Both the position numbers and the translations under genes were made by a program. A stretch of DNA of 49,801 nt from Entamoeba invadens IP1 (taxonomy: Eukaryota > Evosea > Mastigamoebida > Endamoebidae), in contig NW_004191695.1 of NCBI RefSeq assembly GCF_000330505.1, forward strand, positions 16,550-66,350, written 5' to 3'. The notes below the pieces were generated by a model. It searched no databases. It was not told where the DNA came from and worked only from the letters and a program-made list of their open reading frames with translations. Of this stretch, positions 31,998 through 43,100 are shown piece after piece. Position 1 is the stretch's first letter. Each line of letters begins with the position of its first letter.

Positions 31998-32379
31998 TTT
32001 CGTTTTTTGTTTTCATTAAAGACTGAAAATGTAGGATTTTTTTCTATATCAAAAAATATTGATTTTACTTCAAAATGACCAATAAAAATATTCATTTTAA
32101 TTGTTGAAACTATTTGTTTATAATATATTTTATAATAATATGGCGTTTGTTTCTGAATATAATTTATTTTTAAAAATAAATATATTTCTGTCTAATAAAA
32201 CTATTGGTAAAATTATAGTACATTATCTAGTTTTCGCAACCCTGCGGACACGAAAATAATAGAAAGGACATCTTTTACACAGTAAGGACGTCCTTTATAG
32301 CGGGAGGACGTCCCTAAACCACAAAGGACGTCCTTCGGCCTATATTCCCGTCCTTCGTCCCCATGTCCGTCCTTTCTCT
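31998..32379 (-). repeat. Right terminal inverted repeat, Harbinger-like element
   Basis: Inverted copy of 29164-29545, apparently without mismatch. It lies directly upstream of the transposase start codon (31958-31960), so the transposase promoter is probably inside this repeat. Confidence 0.9.
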
Positions 32380-32444
32380 TAAGAAATATGATTACAAAAA
32401 AAATAGAAGATCTAAAACAGTGTAATAAAAAAATCCATTGATAT

Positions 32445-32490
32445 ATTTATAATAATCCAGAAGTAAATAAGCTTCTGGATTATTATAAAT
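32445..32490. repeat. Perfect 19-bp hairpin between two transposons
   Basis: Arms 32445-32463 and 32472-32490 are exact inverted copies (ATTTATAATAATCCAGAAG and its complement) around an 8-base loop. It lies about 60 bp from the Harbinger-like right end and 10 bp from the next element. It may be a remnant of a third insertion or a transcript-end hairpin. Confidence 0.75.
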
Positions 32491-32500
32491 AAATATTATA

Positions 32501-33289
32501 GTCGGGTGATAAAGGGGGTTAATTTGGGACAGAAGTAATTAATTTGAGTAAAAAACTATAAAATATAATTTATTTAACCATAAAAGTATTAGAAGGGTTT
32601 TTTCAATTAACTACTTTGAAGATAATAAAAGAAAACCATAACTTTCTATTTTTGATATTATTCAATCTTTGAAAACAATGGAAGAAGAAGAGAAAGGAAC
32701 CCTTGATGAAACAACCACAGGCAATCAACACAAAAAAGCAATTCAAATACAAGAAACCAGTTTAAAAACTGTATTTCAATATATATTCATGATGTATATG
32801 GTTAAAATGCCAGAGTTTAATGAATTAACAACAGTGTCAATCCTTTAAAGTGTCAGGTAATCACTGAAAATCCATCATTTGTTGAAATCTTTCAATCTTT
32901 CGTTGTTGAACCATTCCCATTGAGAAAGGAAAAGAGAAAGACCATTTTAACACCAAAACAATTGGAGTTGAAGAAGAGCAAAAAAGAAATGAAACAAAGG
33001 AAAAATTCTTTAACAAAACAAGTTTCAGACAAACCACAAAAAGTGCTGCGTTTTAGACTTCCACATTTTTTAAGTGAACAAATTGAGGTGTTTTTGTTTA
33101 TTTTTGAAATAGAAATTTATAATTATTCAATTTATAATCATTTAAAATAAAAAACTATAATTTATATTATTATTTTAATTTTATGTTTATTTTGACGTTT
33201 AAATAGATTTTTTAAAAATTATAGTTTCAAAATTATATTTATCAAAATTAACTACCTTTGTCCCTTTTTAATGCTATTTATCCCCCGAC
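32501..33289 (+). mobile_element. Decayed TA-flanked mariner/pogo-type element, 789 bp
   Basis: The ends read GTCGGGTGATAAA at the left and, inward from the right, GTCGGGGGATAAA. Looser similarity (GGGACA, then TTAATTT-TGA) extends to about 47 bp, flanked by TA on both sides. Inside, from about 32678, a frame begins MEEEEKGTLDETTTG and stops after about 56 codons. From about 32850 another frame reads VITENPSFVEIFQSFVVEPF, then a Lys-rich tail to 33150, resembling the C-terminal segment of a pogo-type transposase. The catalytic middle is missing, so this is an internally deleted derivative. Confidence 0.65.
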
Positions 33290-33409
33290 TATAAATATTA
33301 AATATAAGCTAGAAACTATAGATCTTAATGCTAATAATTATATTAAAGGTTGTATATTTTGTAAAAATAAAGGTAAATAAGAATTGATTAAGAAAAGACG
33401 CTTCGAAGA

Positions 33410-34333
33410 TTGAGAATAATAAATCATAGATTAAGGCACTTGAAGCACAAAAGAAGATGGCATTGGACGACAAAACCGAGGATGAGAAGACTGCTGCGGA
33501 TCAATCTGATAGAAGAAAGAAGATGGAAGACCAGTCAAAACATTCAATGCACAAGTTTCATCACTTAAAGTCCAAGTCAATGCACCGGCTTCTGTTGCTC
33601 AAGAAGAAAAGAAGAACATATTGAATGCAAGAATTGCTGAAATTCAAGCCCAACTAGATGAATAAAGACAGAATGCTGACAATACAGATGCTGCAAGAAA
33701 GGCTGCTGATAGCAAATTACAGGAAGTCCAGTTCAACTTAGATGAAGCAAATAACACTAAAGAAAAATTGACTAAAAGGCGAATGACTTGACGGTCCAAG
33801 TTGACAAGGCACAGAAACAACTTGACACCGCAAAAGATGACAAAGATGGCAACGAAGCAATGAAACAGAAATACCAAGACGAACTGAAGAGTGTTAGAAC
33901 TGAACTTGATCAAGAAAAGAAAGACCACACTAAGACCCAATTGATTAAAGGAAAGTACGAGAAAGATATCGCTGAAATCACAGTCAGAGCTGTAACTCTT
34001 GAGAAGAACGTCCAGATGGCTGAAAAAGAGAAGTTCAAGACTATGAGAGATTATAAGACTGCTTCTGAAGAATTGATGAGAACAAAGACGGAACACAACG
34101 AAAAACAAGACAAATGCGACAAACTTGAAGACGATATGTCTGAGATGAAGACTGAATTGAAAGCCCTCGAACAAGCTGCAAAGACTTATAAACAGTCGAA
34201 GAACACTTACGAGAAGAAATTGACTGAGTTGAATGAGCAACTTGATCTTGAAAGAATAACTGCCCAACAAGCTAAAACACAGAAGAAAAAATACGCAGAC
34301 AAAATAGTTAATATTATATATTGTCAATTGTAA
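33410..34333 (+). pseudogene. Myosin II heavy-chain tail fragment
   Basis: The predicted sequence is a classic myosin-II rod: IKALEAQKKMALDDKTEDEK, then VQVDKAQKQLDTAKDD, then QDELKSVRTELDQEK, with heptad-spaced Leu/Ala and dense charge. Three breaks interrupt it: a frame change near 33540 (the intended frame continues KTFNAQVSSLKVQVN), a TAA at 33663-33665, and a one-base shift near 33775-33785 where the frame starting at 33788 takes over. That frame is open for 181 codons and loses register near 34305 (DKIVNIIYCQL). No motor domain is nearby. This is a truncated duplicate of a conventional myosin heavy-chain tail, the protein that forms bipolar filaments with actin. The minus-strand frame 33644-34399 is its shadow. 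Confidence 0.75.
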
Positions 34334-34905
34334 TTGTTTAATTATGTCTATTGATCTTTTTTTAGTTTTTTGCTTCAAAAAAATAAGTTGTGTTACCAAA
34401 CTATTAAATTATAATTAAATATATCAACATTTGTGCTATTTGTTTTTAGATGAAAAATATTAATTATAATATGATTCTAATATAATTATATAGTTTGTAG
34501 TTTGAAAAAACCCATAATAAATAAAAATACCAAACTACTTTTCAATTAATATACTTCAGAAAGATACAACGGGACACAAAGAGTAGATATGCCGCAACTG
34601 TCGAAACTTGTTGAATTTGGCGAGTTGCGGCGTCGTGAATCCATCTCCGAAAGATACAAGACACAAAGAGGAGATGCCTGAAAAAAAGAAACATCAAAGA
34701 TATCCCAATCGAGTGTTCATTCCAGTGTTAGGTTTGAAGGGTGAAACCCGTTTTCTTTCAGTCTATCCGGCCCTTCAAAAAGGACAGATTTTGTTAAAAC
34801 TTGTGTACATTAATTTGTGTTGTGATGACGTGGCAAATTACAAATATGACACTTTGGAGTCAAAGTGTTGCAGAGTTTGATATAAAAAAACAAAATGACA
34901 AAAAG
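34334..34905. other. Intergenic region with an internally duplicated coding-like fragment
   Basis: From 34553 a plus-strand frame encodes SERYNGTQRVDMPQLSKL, then FGELRRRESISERYKTQRGD, then stop. The unit SERY-TQR-D occurs twice, reflecting two DNA copies of GAAAGATACAA...GACACAAAGAG about 92 bp apart. A neighbouring frame (34608-34880) continues MPEKKKHQRYPNRVF. It looks like a broken gene end, family unknown. Confidence 0.35.
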
Positions 34906-35886
34906 TCAGTTAAGTTGGAAGACAACAACGCTCTTTGGTGTAAAATTGTCATTATCAGTCAACTCGTTCTGTTTGGCGGTGTAAGTGTCTGGTTTGCAAA
35001 AACTTCCATTTTCACCTTTCTTGCGCACACCTATATCACAACCGCCACCACATAAAAATAGATATTGATCGTCTTGAGAATAAAGATAAAATTCATAATC
35101 GGTGTTAATTCCACTCTTTCCAAACTTTTTTGGATTCAAAGTGCCATTTTTCATAAGTGAAAATATGTAAGAACTGCCACTGTTGAGCCATTTGCTAACA
35201 GCATTTATATTACCAGGAAACACGCCACCAAACTTGTTGTGATTTGTGTCTTCTACCAAAAAGCACAAGTTGCTTTTGTTCATAACTTTATCAATAAACA
35301 CAGAATTGTTTTGTGACCAATCGTCTTTGTCTGAGTCAAACACAACATTTCCAATCTTCATTCCTGTCAACTTCTCAAGACTCTCTTCTTCGAGTGTGAT
35401 GTGTTCGCGTTTTATTCTTTCTGCTTCTTCTTCATCGTGTTGTTTCTTTGAATTGATGAATTTTTCCGATGTCTTTATTTGATCATCTTTAGTGTTTTTT
35501 GCTTGTATGATTTTATGGATTTCATCTTCAAGTGGTTTAATATCTATTTTGCACTTCTCTTCATAAAGTGCAATTTTGATGCTGAATATCTCATACAACT
35601 TGTTGTTGTTGCTTTCTGTTGAGTACAGACTTATCTCACTTTTGATTTTGTTTGATGCGTTGTCAAATTCGGTTACAATTGTGTTGAGTGAAGTTGTGAT
35701 GTTATTCTTTCTTTCAAATACCTCATCGAGTCTGTCGAAGTGTCCCTCTGCATTTTCAATGCGTTGATCAATGTTAAGTGACTTGTCGTCAACAAAGTTG
35801 TATTCCCTTTTATTTTTGTTTAGGTCTGAAACCGCCTTTGCTGTGTTAGTGCAGAGTGCTGAGAGTGCAGTTAACTCGTTTTCCAT
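34906..35886 (-). CDS. TLDc-domain protein (short Entamoeba type)
   Basis: A 326-residue intact gene starting at the ATG at 35884-35886. Residues 1-165 are helical and coiled-coil-like (with DQRIENAEGHFDRLDEVFER and DEIHKIIQAKNTKDDQIK). A TLDc domain fills about 170-326: KIGNVVFDSDKDDW, CFLVEDTNHNKFGGVF, SSYIFSLMKNG, YLFLCGGGCDIGVRKKGENG and a closing KSVVVFQLN. The architecture, a coiled coil followed by a single C-terminal TLDc, is the common one in Entamoeba, where this family is expanded. It is a paralog in type of the 19851 protein but lacks its long acidic linker. No signal peptide or membrane segment; the function in Entamoeba is unknown. Confidence 0.85.
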   Translation of the reverse strand: MENELTALSALCTNTAKAVSDLNKNKREYNFVDDKSLNIDQRIENAEGHFDRLDEVFERKNNITTSLNTIVTEFDNASNKIKSEISLYSTESNNNKLYEIFSIKIALYEEKCKIDIKPLEDEIHKIIQAKNTKDDQIKTSEKFINSKKQHDEEEAERIKREHITLEEESLEKLTGMKIGNVVFDSDKDDWSQNNSVFIDKVMNKSNLCFLVEDTNHNKFGGVFPGNINAVSKWLNSGSSYIFSLMKNGTLNPKKFGKSGINTDYEFYLYSQDDQYLFLCGGGCDIGVRKKGENGSFCKPDTYTAKQNELTDNDNFTPKSVVVFQLN

Positions 35887-37189
35887 GTATGTTAATTGAG
35901 TTATTTTATTTGTTTTTATATTTAATTTTATATAATCTCATTCAAAAACATTATTACCTCATTAAAACGATTTTTTTTTCAATTGAAAACCAAAAATAAA
36001 ATCATTCAAACTTACATAAAATGATTTTAATTTTAAACAGGGTCCACCACGGAACAGAGAAAAATTTGGAACTTGTCCCAAAAATGCATTTTAAAATGAA
36101 AAGGGGTATATTTTATTTGTTTTTATGACAAAAATAAAGTAGTTTTAGTAAAATTCATAGTTATGTTTGTTTTTACGATCTTCAAAACCTTTTCTTTACA
36201 GATGGGGATTTTTTTCCTTGGTCAATTTTAATGTTAAAACGACAGTTAACAACAAAACTATAAAATATTAAAATGTATAGTATACAAATAAATGGTTTAT
36301 TAATATAATATTTATATTATATAAAATAAAACTATTAATTATAATTTATAATATTATAAAATATTAGAAATTGTTTAATAACGATTAAATAATAATTTAA
36401 CTTATTAAAATAAAGTTTGTTATTAACCATAACTCTTAACAAAGTAAAGTGAAATCAACCAGAACAAAGCTGTCACTTTGCGATTACTTGTTAAAATTGA
36501 TTATTGTTGCTTTTTATCACTTTCAAACATCAGATAGTGGTTAAATATACCAAATTAATATAAAATGTCATAGAATGGACAATAATAAAATGTTGAATCA
36601 TGATACTTGGTGTTGTTGATAAATTCAGGTTGTTTTATAAACGTGCAATACTTTGATAGAACAGAAGAGTTATTATTCGCAGAAAAACAAGTGAAACTAC
36701 TCTGTTCATCATTAACGCATTAACAGGGTGTTTGAAACAAAACAATTTCAATTATCTTCATTCTATTGTTTAATCTTTTTGTTTATTTTATCAAAGCTAT
36801 TATTGAGTCATATATTTACTATATTTATAAGTAATTTATTTACTTAAAAACTGTCAGTCAGTTTGTTTGTTGGTGTGTTTTAATAAAGATTATAATTAAA
36901 TTATTTTAAATTAACAATCATTATTATAATTATTGGTTTTATTTATAAAATGTTAAAGAATATTATATAAAAGTACTATATAACAAGTCAGTGAAAAAAA
37001 ATCTGGCTCGTTTTAAATTATAATAAAATATAATATTTATTGTTATATGTTATTAACATTTAAAATATTTCAAAAACAAAATGAAAAAATGAAAATAATT
37101 ATAAAACTATTATTTCAAATTATTACAATTCACCTCGATAAAATTGATGTTTTGAATACGAAAACAAAGTTTCGTAGTGACAGAAAAAT
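35887..37189. other. AT-rich intergenic region
   Basis: A less AT-biased patch at about 36038-36090 begins CAGGGTCCACCACGGAACAG and could be the left end of a CAG-type element, but I found no matching right end. The remainder is AT-rich without recognisable features. Confidence 0.45.
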
Positions 37190-37935
37190 TATTGAAATGG
37201 CTTGCAAAAGCGGAGCTCCGAGACAGTGAATTCTTCGCAACGACATACAGCTGGTAAGATGGGACATATATGGGTGTTGTTGAGCCACAGCGTGATTCCG
37301 TTGGTGTTGTTTTGTATTTTTATTACTACTACACACAAATGACACAAACAACTGAACTAATCAAGGACGAAACAATCAAACAACGAATTAGAAATATGGT
37401 GAATTTCTTGTTGTATCGAGATTGGAACCATATTATTAAGCCAGACTATTCGATTTGGGAGGAAAGCATCGACGCATGTACCTTTTTAAGTGTCCCACTG
37501 CACTACTATGGATTCACACAAATTCATGTTAGCGGCTGCTATGATGGAAGAGAAGTATTATAAAAATACTAATAGAGCCGAATTACTGAGAAAGAGAGCG
37601 TTGACCTATCAACTTCATTTTAAAATTGTTTAAGAAAGAAGAGAAAGGATACTTCGTCCAAGTCATTTGGCACGACAACAAAAGCAGAAAGTGATCGTCG
37701 ACACATCGACTGCAACTGTGGCGTTCAGTGACATTGTTACCGATCAAATAAAGATAAAAACACTTCGATAACATCAGAAAGTTCAACGTGGAATATTGGA
37801 GGAAAAGAAGTTGGTGAAGCAAGCCTACTATTGGGAGAAGCTGTAGACTAAATCACCGGCTACCCGATTATGCTGTCAATGCCTGATGTATACAAACACG
37901 CATGTGTCTGCGTCATGATAGCGCTTCAGAATCAA
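37190..37935 (+). pseudogene. Decayed gene, weakly GH15/phosphorylase-kinase-like
   Basis: Protein-like segments appear in shifting frames: AELRDSEFFATTYSW (about 37215-37255), then a 97-codon frame (37270-37563) with PQRDSVGVVLYFYYYYTQM and IIKPDYSIWEESID, then LRKRALTYQLHFKI and KKEEKGYFVQVIWHDNKSRK in other frames. The order Q-x-D-S-x-G, an intervening helix, then PDYSIWEE recalls glycoside hydrolase family 15 and the related phosphorylase kinase alpha/beta subunits (Q-x-D...P-x-x-GIWE). At least three frameshifts or stops are present, so it cannot encode a full enzyme. The identification is tentative. Confidence 0.35.
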
Positions 37936-38079
37936 CAACTCTTCCACTCTTTAATTATAAGAAGTGTTAATTTGGTAGTTTCGTAATTATTTTAATATTA
38001 TAACATGTGTGTTAATATAAAATAACACAACATTAGTATTAGTAAAGTAAACCAATTAATATAAGTGGGAGGAGTCAAC

Positions 38080-38634
38080 TGATACTCAATGATGATCATT
38101 GGAAAAGACTTTGCAAATGTCAAAGATTTCAAAGTTGTTATGATGGTCATTCGAAAATTCAATTTATTGAGTGAAATGTACCACTTTAATCCATCTGAGT
38201 ACATTTAACACCACTCAAGAAAAACAAATTGTCCCAAAACATCGAGACTTGCCATTTCTACTCAAAAGGTGATTTTGACACATTATTTCCAAAAAGGTCA
38301 TTCTTTATTAAATGACTTACGAAAACGTATTAGTCTTCCACAGAACATCGAGTGCATAAATGTTGTGTTTAGCCGAGAAGATGTCAACTCTTTGGTGGTG
38401 AAATACCAACAAAAGAGGTGCAGTCGTTGTCATCGTCATGTTTCAATTCATCAACTGAACAACTTCAGTCTGGTCTTAAACATTATCTGGTACCTTTTGG
38501 ACAATAAAAATTGGGCTATTTGGGAAAACTGTGGCAAAATCCAGCCCAATTGTTTCGGGTTCTTTCACGTTTTACCTAATGCTTGTTGTTTAGACAACAT
38601 TAAAGCTATTTTTTGTCCACCAAATAACGTTTGA
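38080..38634 (+). pseudogene. BspA-like LRR gene remnant (N-terminal part)
   Basis: A frame from about 38088 reads MMIIGKDFANVKDFKVVMMV, then NLLSEMYHFNP, matching the leader of the intact BspA-like protein at 26080 (SKYFETIGDFIKL...FHYNP). It stops at a TAA near 38207. Another frame then gives NIETCHFYSKGDFDTLFPKR, typical of the next segment in this family, and stops at TGA after FFIK, where Trp is usual. A third frame (38269-38634) continues with NVVFSREDVNS and a Cys-rich stretch before ending. At least two frameshifts and two stops; no intact LRR block remains. Confidence 0.55.
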
Positions 38635-40141
38635 GACTATATTGACATTAAAAGACTGACTCTATAAACAATAAAATATTATATTATTTAAGTTTTTAAA
38701 AATAAACATATTATTTATTAATAGTATTTATATTATTTTTTATAGTAAGTTGATATAATAAATTAACATATTATTGTAATAGTTTATTTTGTTAAACCTA
38801 ACTGTTAGAACTATGGAACTTTTTAATTTAAAATTTTAATGATTACGCCCAAATGTTTGTTCTATTATCTATTATCATAACATTTTGATGTATTTTATAA
38901 TTCCTTTGCTATCATTGTTGTAATTATTTTTAATAGACCAATTCGTGGTTATTATTGTATATTTATTTGATTATTTATCTTAATGAAAACACTATGTTAT
39001 TTACTGTGTTACATATTCATCAAATCAAATAAGTTATAATTAATAATTAGATCAATACTTGTCACTTTAATGATTCATGAACATCTTGTACAGTCCCTGA
39101 AACATTTGCTTTGTCTTTGATTATTGCATTGTCTATTTGATAATCTTTATTTTCTTTGAGTTGCTTGTCCTGTTTTGAGTATTATCTTATGTCTTTGATT
39201 ATTTCATTTCTTCTTTGAGTGTGTTGTCATGTCTTTGAACATCGCCTTATGTCTATGAGCATTATACTTTCTATGATATCATTGTATTATCGTTGTGAAT
39301 TGATAGAGTCAAGTGTTATGGCTATTGTATTGTGTTATAATTGAAATTGTTTAAATAATTAATTATGGTTATTGTTAATAGTATGGTTAATAATATATTA
39401 ATAATATATATTATTAATAAAATAAGTTATTATTTAAACTATAAGTTTATATTGAAATTTTTTTAAATATAAATTATGTACTAAACAATATAATTATTAA
39501 TTAATACATTATTTCGATTTGTATAGTTTAAAAGTATAGTATTGATATTATATGTTATATAGTATATTTAATAATTAACAAACATTTTTGAGTTTTTGAG
39601 TTTGGTTATTATTATTTAATATAGTTTTAAAATATAAATATTTGGTTAGTAACGTTAAATATAAATATGAAAATAAACCTTTATTTATTATTATTGGTTG
39701 TTTTATAGCATTTTTAATTATTAATTAATGGCTTTTTAGCTTTATTATAAGTTGAATAGGTTTATTTTATTACATATTATTAATAAAAATACAATTATTT
39801 AATAAATTGTTATTTCATTGTTATTTGTGTTATTAAAATGTTATTTGTAACTATCGGGTTGATGTGTAAAACATTGCTGCATTTGTCACAATTTTTGTGT
39901 TAATTATGGCAATCACAGCAGTAATAAAATATAAACCGATATTTAAGAATTGAATTGGCTTGTTTTCCCATTACTTGGCCAAGTATTTATTCAAATAACT
40001 ATCTGTTTCTAAGTTTTTTCTTATACAAAAGTCGGCTTTATACTCGTAGCTAGATCTAAAAGAACTAAGTGTACATAAATTCAAGACCACTTTGGTGACG
40101 TGGCAAATAACAGAAAAAAAAACACTTTTGTCACGTGATAG
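38635..40141. other. AT-rich intergenic region with degenerate TCTTTGA repeats
   Basis: No gene is supported. Around 39110-39275 a motif like TTATGTCTTTGANNATT recurs about six times at irregular intervals of roughly 20-35 bp, a degenerate minisatellite. A minus-strand frame at 39971-40162 (CHVTKVVLNLCTLSSFRSS) is of moderate complexity but has no family match. Confidence 0.45.
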
Positions 40142-43100
40142 ACCCTGTTTAATTCTTTTCATACCATATTAGTCAAGAATAGAGAAAAAGCAAATGATAA
40201 TAACAAGTTGTATGGAGCTTATATTACTAATATTGAAAACAGTTTACACTCCAATCCAGTGAAAGCAAGAGAATTTTACTTAAAAGCTGAGAAGATATAC
40301 ACCCAAAACAAAAAATTGTTTGATGAAGCCGAATACTTTTATGAAAGTGATTTGATAGATTTGGACAAAACAATAGAAGAAGCTTGTTTCAGTCTTATTG
40401 TATCAAAAGCTGAATATGCAAGTGAATAGATGTATACTTTTAATGATGAAGTTGCACGAGAATGTGAAAGTAAAAGGGTGAGAGTTGATTTTAAAAATGT
40501 CATTCAGACACTTGCACAAATAGAGAATGAAACATATTATCCATTCAGTTGCAACACTTTGAGAGACAAACTTGGGCAAACAAATCCAAAAAATGAAGAA
40601 GTTTTTTATTTATTTGAAACAACACAACCACAACTCGACGCTATTTGTAAAAAATTAACACTATTAATTTACAAAAGAAAATTGAAAATGATCGACTTGA
40701 GAAAGAAAAAAAGAAAAGGAAGAAGCTGAAGAAGCCGATAGACAGTTAATGGCAAAGAAAATTTTTGAATATAACAATGAAGGGTATTATTTGGAGAACT
40801 TGGCCAATTTCCTTGAAAGAGAATTTTCACATGAAAGTCCTTCGTTCATTCATCCATACTCGAAAATAGCAGTTATAGTGAAACAAGCATATCTCTTCAC
40901 TAAAACGTTTGTATCAGTTGACAACAAAGACATTCTGTGTATAAAAAGTCTTTATGAGAACATCAACAAAATAACTCTTGAAAACAAATTCAGTTTCGAT
41001 GAAATCATTTTGTTGTTGGGAGCGGAAAGTGCGACGTATTATTCCGAACATCGATACAGTAATCAACATGATATTTTTAATAATAACATTCATAAGACTA
41101 AATTTAAGAAAATTATTAAATTGCTTGAAAACAACAAACGAGACACAAAGGAATTGAAGAAGAAATTTATGTTGGCAAGAAGCAAAGACAAAAAGCCCGA
41201 AGAAATTGAAAAGGAAAACGCACTTTTGGATTACAGAGAAATTAACTTCCAAAGTCATTTCAAAAATTATTTCACAGAAGACAACGAAGATGAAAATCCT
41301 GAGATGGTCACTTTGATGAAAAAGTACTTCAACTTCTGCTACAATGGAAATTACACATTCACTGATAAAAACATTGGAATTGTTAATCATCTGAAAAAGG
41401 ACTTTTTAGAAAAGTTGGAAACCGTCTTTGGCTTACAAGAGGAGGGTTACTACGATGAAGCCAAAAACTCACTGAAAGATGCGTTGATCGCAAAGATCAA
41501 TTTGGTCGAATTTTTGGATTTTGAAAACATAACAAGTCAACGAGAAAAGTTGTGGAGAACCTGCCAATTTGTGATTAAGATGGAGAAGATCTTATACTCA
41601 CTTGGAGTTGCGTTTGAGTTCTTTGACTTAAAATACAGTGACCTCCCAAAAGTTCTGCAAGATGAAATCAAACTGTACAATTCAGTGATGTTGATCAAGG
41701 CGTGCAGTGTAGTTCAATATGTCAGATTTATGAATACTCTTGACAATGTCCATCAAGTGTATTTAAATTACAACAACAACTTGGTACTCAAACTGCAATC
41801 AGTCATACGAACATTGGCAACACAAGATTACGATATTACACACGACCCAATAGTCACTGAATATGTGAGACAATCAATGAATGAAACTGTTGTGGATAAG
41901 AGCAACTTGGTGTTGTATGAAAGTGAGTCAAAGTACACTGAAAACATGTTGAATATGTACAAGCCGATAATATCAGATGGAGTCTCTCTAACATCGTCGA
42001 AAAACAAATTGTTCACGTTGAATGCCGTCTCACAATTTTTGCTCTCCAATTACGCGTTCTTTGATGAGGTCACTGAATTTAGTCGCAACGTAAATGCTAC
42101 ACTATTGAACAAAGAGAACTTCGGCTTCATTCCAAACATTTTCAATTTGATCACATCAACTGTCGCAATCGTTAACAGAACACCACAAAGCGATGATATC
42201 TAGATTAAATGTCCTCGTTATCGATGGGATTATGAATCACACTTCACAGAAGAAATTAAAAGTATATGGACAATGGAAGTCAAAATGGCATACAACTACA
42301 GAGTTTTACTTATTAACACAAACTATTCAATAGTCAATTATTTGTTATGCAAAAATTGGAGTAGTCAATATGAGTACAACATCTTAATGATTAACACAGA
42401 AACAGATGGGTACTCCAAACCAAATTTCAATTTCAAAGCGAATGATGACTATGTTAATGAAACACATATGAGATGGATTGTTGACAACTTTGGTAAAACA
42501 GAAAGCAAACGAAATTATGAAATTCAAATGAAAAGTTGTGTGAATGCAATTTCTGGTATTATTTCATTTGCTGGATACCAACTTGACAGACCAAAAGTAT
42601 TCCCATCACTCAACTATTTTGGAGCATCCGTTCCTATATGCAAATACACTGAGCATCTCACTGCTAGTGAAATTGAGACGAAAATTGATTCGACGATGTT
42701 TGTTGAGACTTTCAGAGTGTATTTCGAGAGGATGAGAGAGCAAGAGCGATATTATAAACAAAACAGTATCATGTCTAATGCAATTTTTGAGATCTTAAGA
42801 GATCGAATAGGACAAAATTTCAAAGAAATTTGTGTAACAAATATTGAAGGGTTATCAAATGATTTTATGAAAGAAAGATATGACCAATTTGTTGGGATAT
42901 ATGCAGACTGTGTCACATTAAATAACGATGACGAGTCGTTTGTAGTCAATAAAACGGTAAATGGATTTGAAGTGAAGGCGAAACTTGGTGAAAATGCCGT
43001 TGGAAATCGGTTGACGTTTAATTACGTCTTTAATAAAAAGTATGATAAAATGGGACTTTCTTTCGACCACGGAAAATGTGTGAAGAATGAGAACAATGTG

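Larger units (their letters stand above)
29164..32379. mobile_element. PIF/Harbinger-like DNA transposon with 382-bp inverted repeats
   Basis: Both ends begin AGAGAAAGGACGGACATGGG and are flanked by a 3-bp TAA duplication (29161-29163 and 32380-32382), typical of PIF/Harbinger. The left repeat is 29164-29545 and the right 31998-32379. Each is 382 bp and I saw no mismatch when comparing them base by base by eye. The repeats hold a phased palindrome array in the outer about 120 bp and AT-rich sequence inward. The interior encodes one minus-strand DDE_4-type transposase, whose start (31960) and end (29592) fall just inside the repeats. Identical repeats suggest a recent insertion or gene conversion. 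The coding frame has one apparent one-base break. Confidence 0.9.

Noticed and set aside
33644..34399. 251-codon minus-strand frame rich in Leu/Phe/Ser
   Set aside because: It is the antisense of the myosin tail fragment; hydrophobicity comes from complementing Lys/Glu codons.
36038..36230. CAGGGTCC... patch as a further transposon end
   Set aside because: No inverted partner with a TA flank was found downstream or upstream.
40427..42203. Idea that UAG is reassigned to an amino acid in this organism
   Set aside because: Intact neighbours end normally (the GTPase and Trm10 frames show no in-frame UAG) and decayed genes here contain TAA, TGA and TAG alike; ordinary gene decay or sequencing error is simpler.
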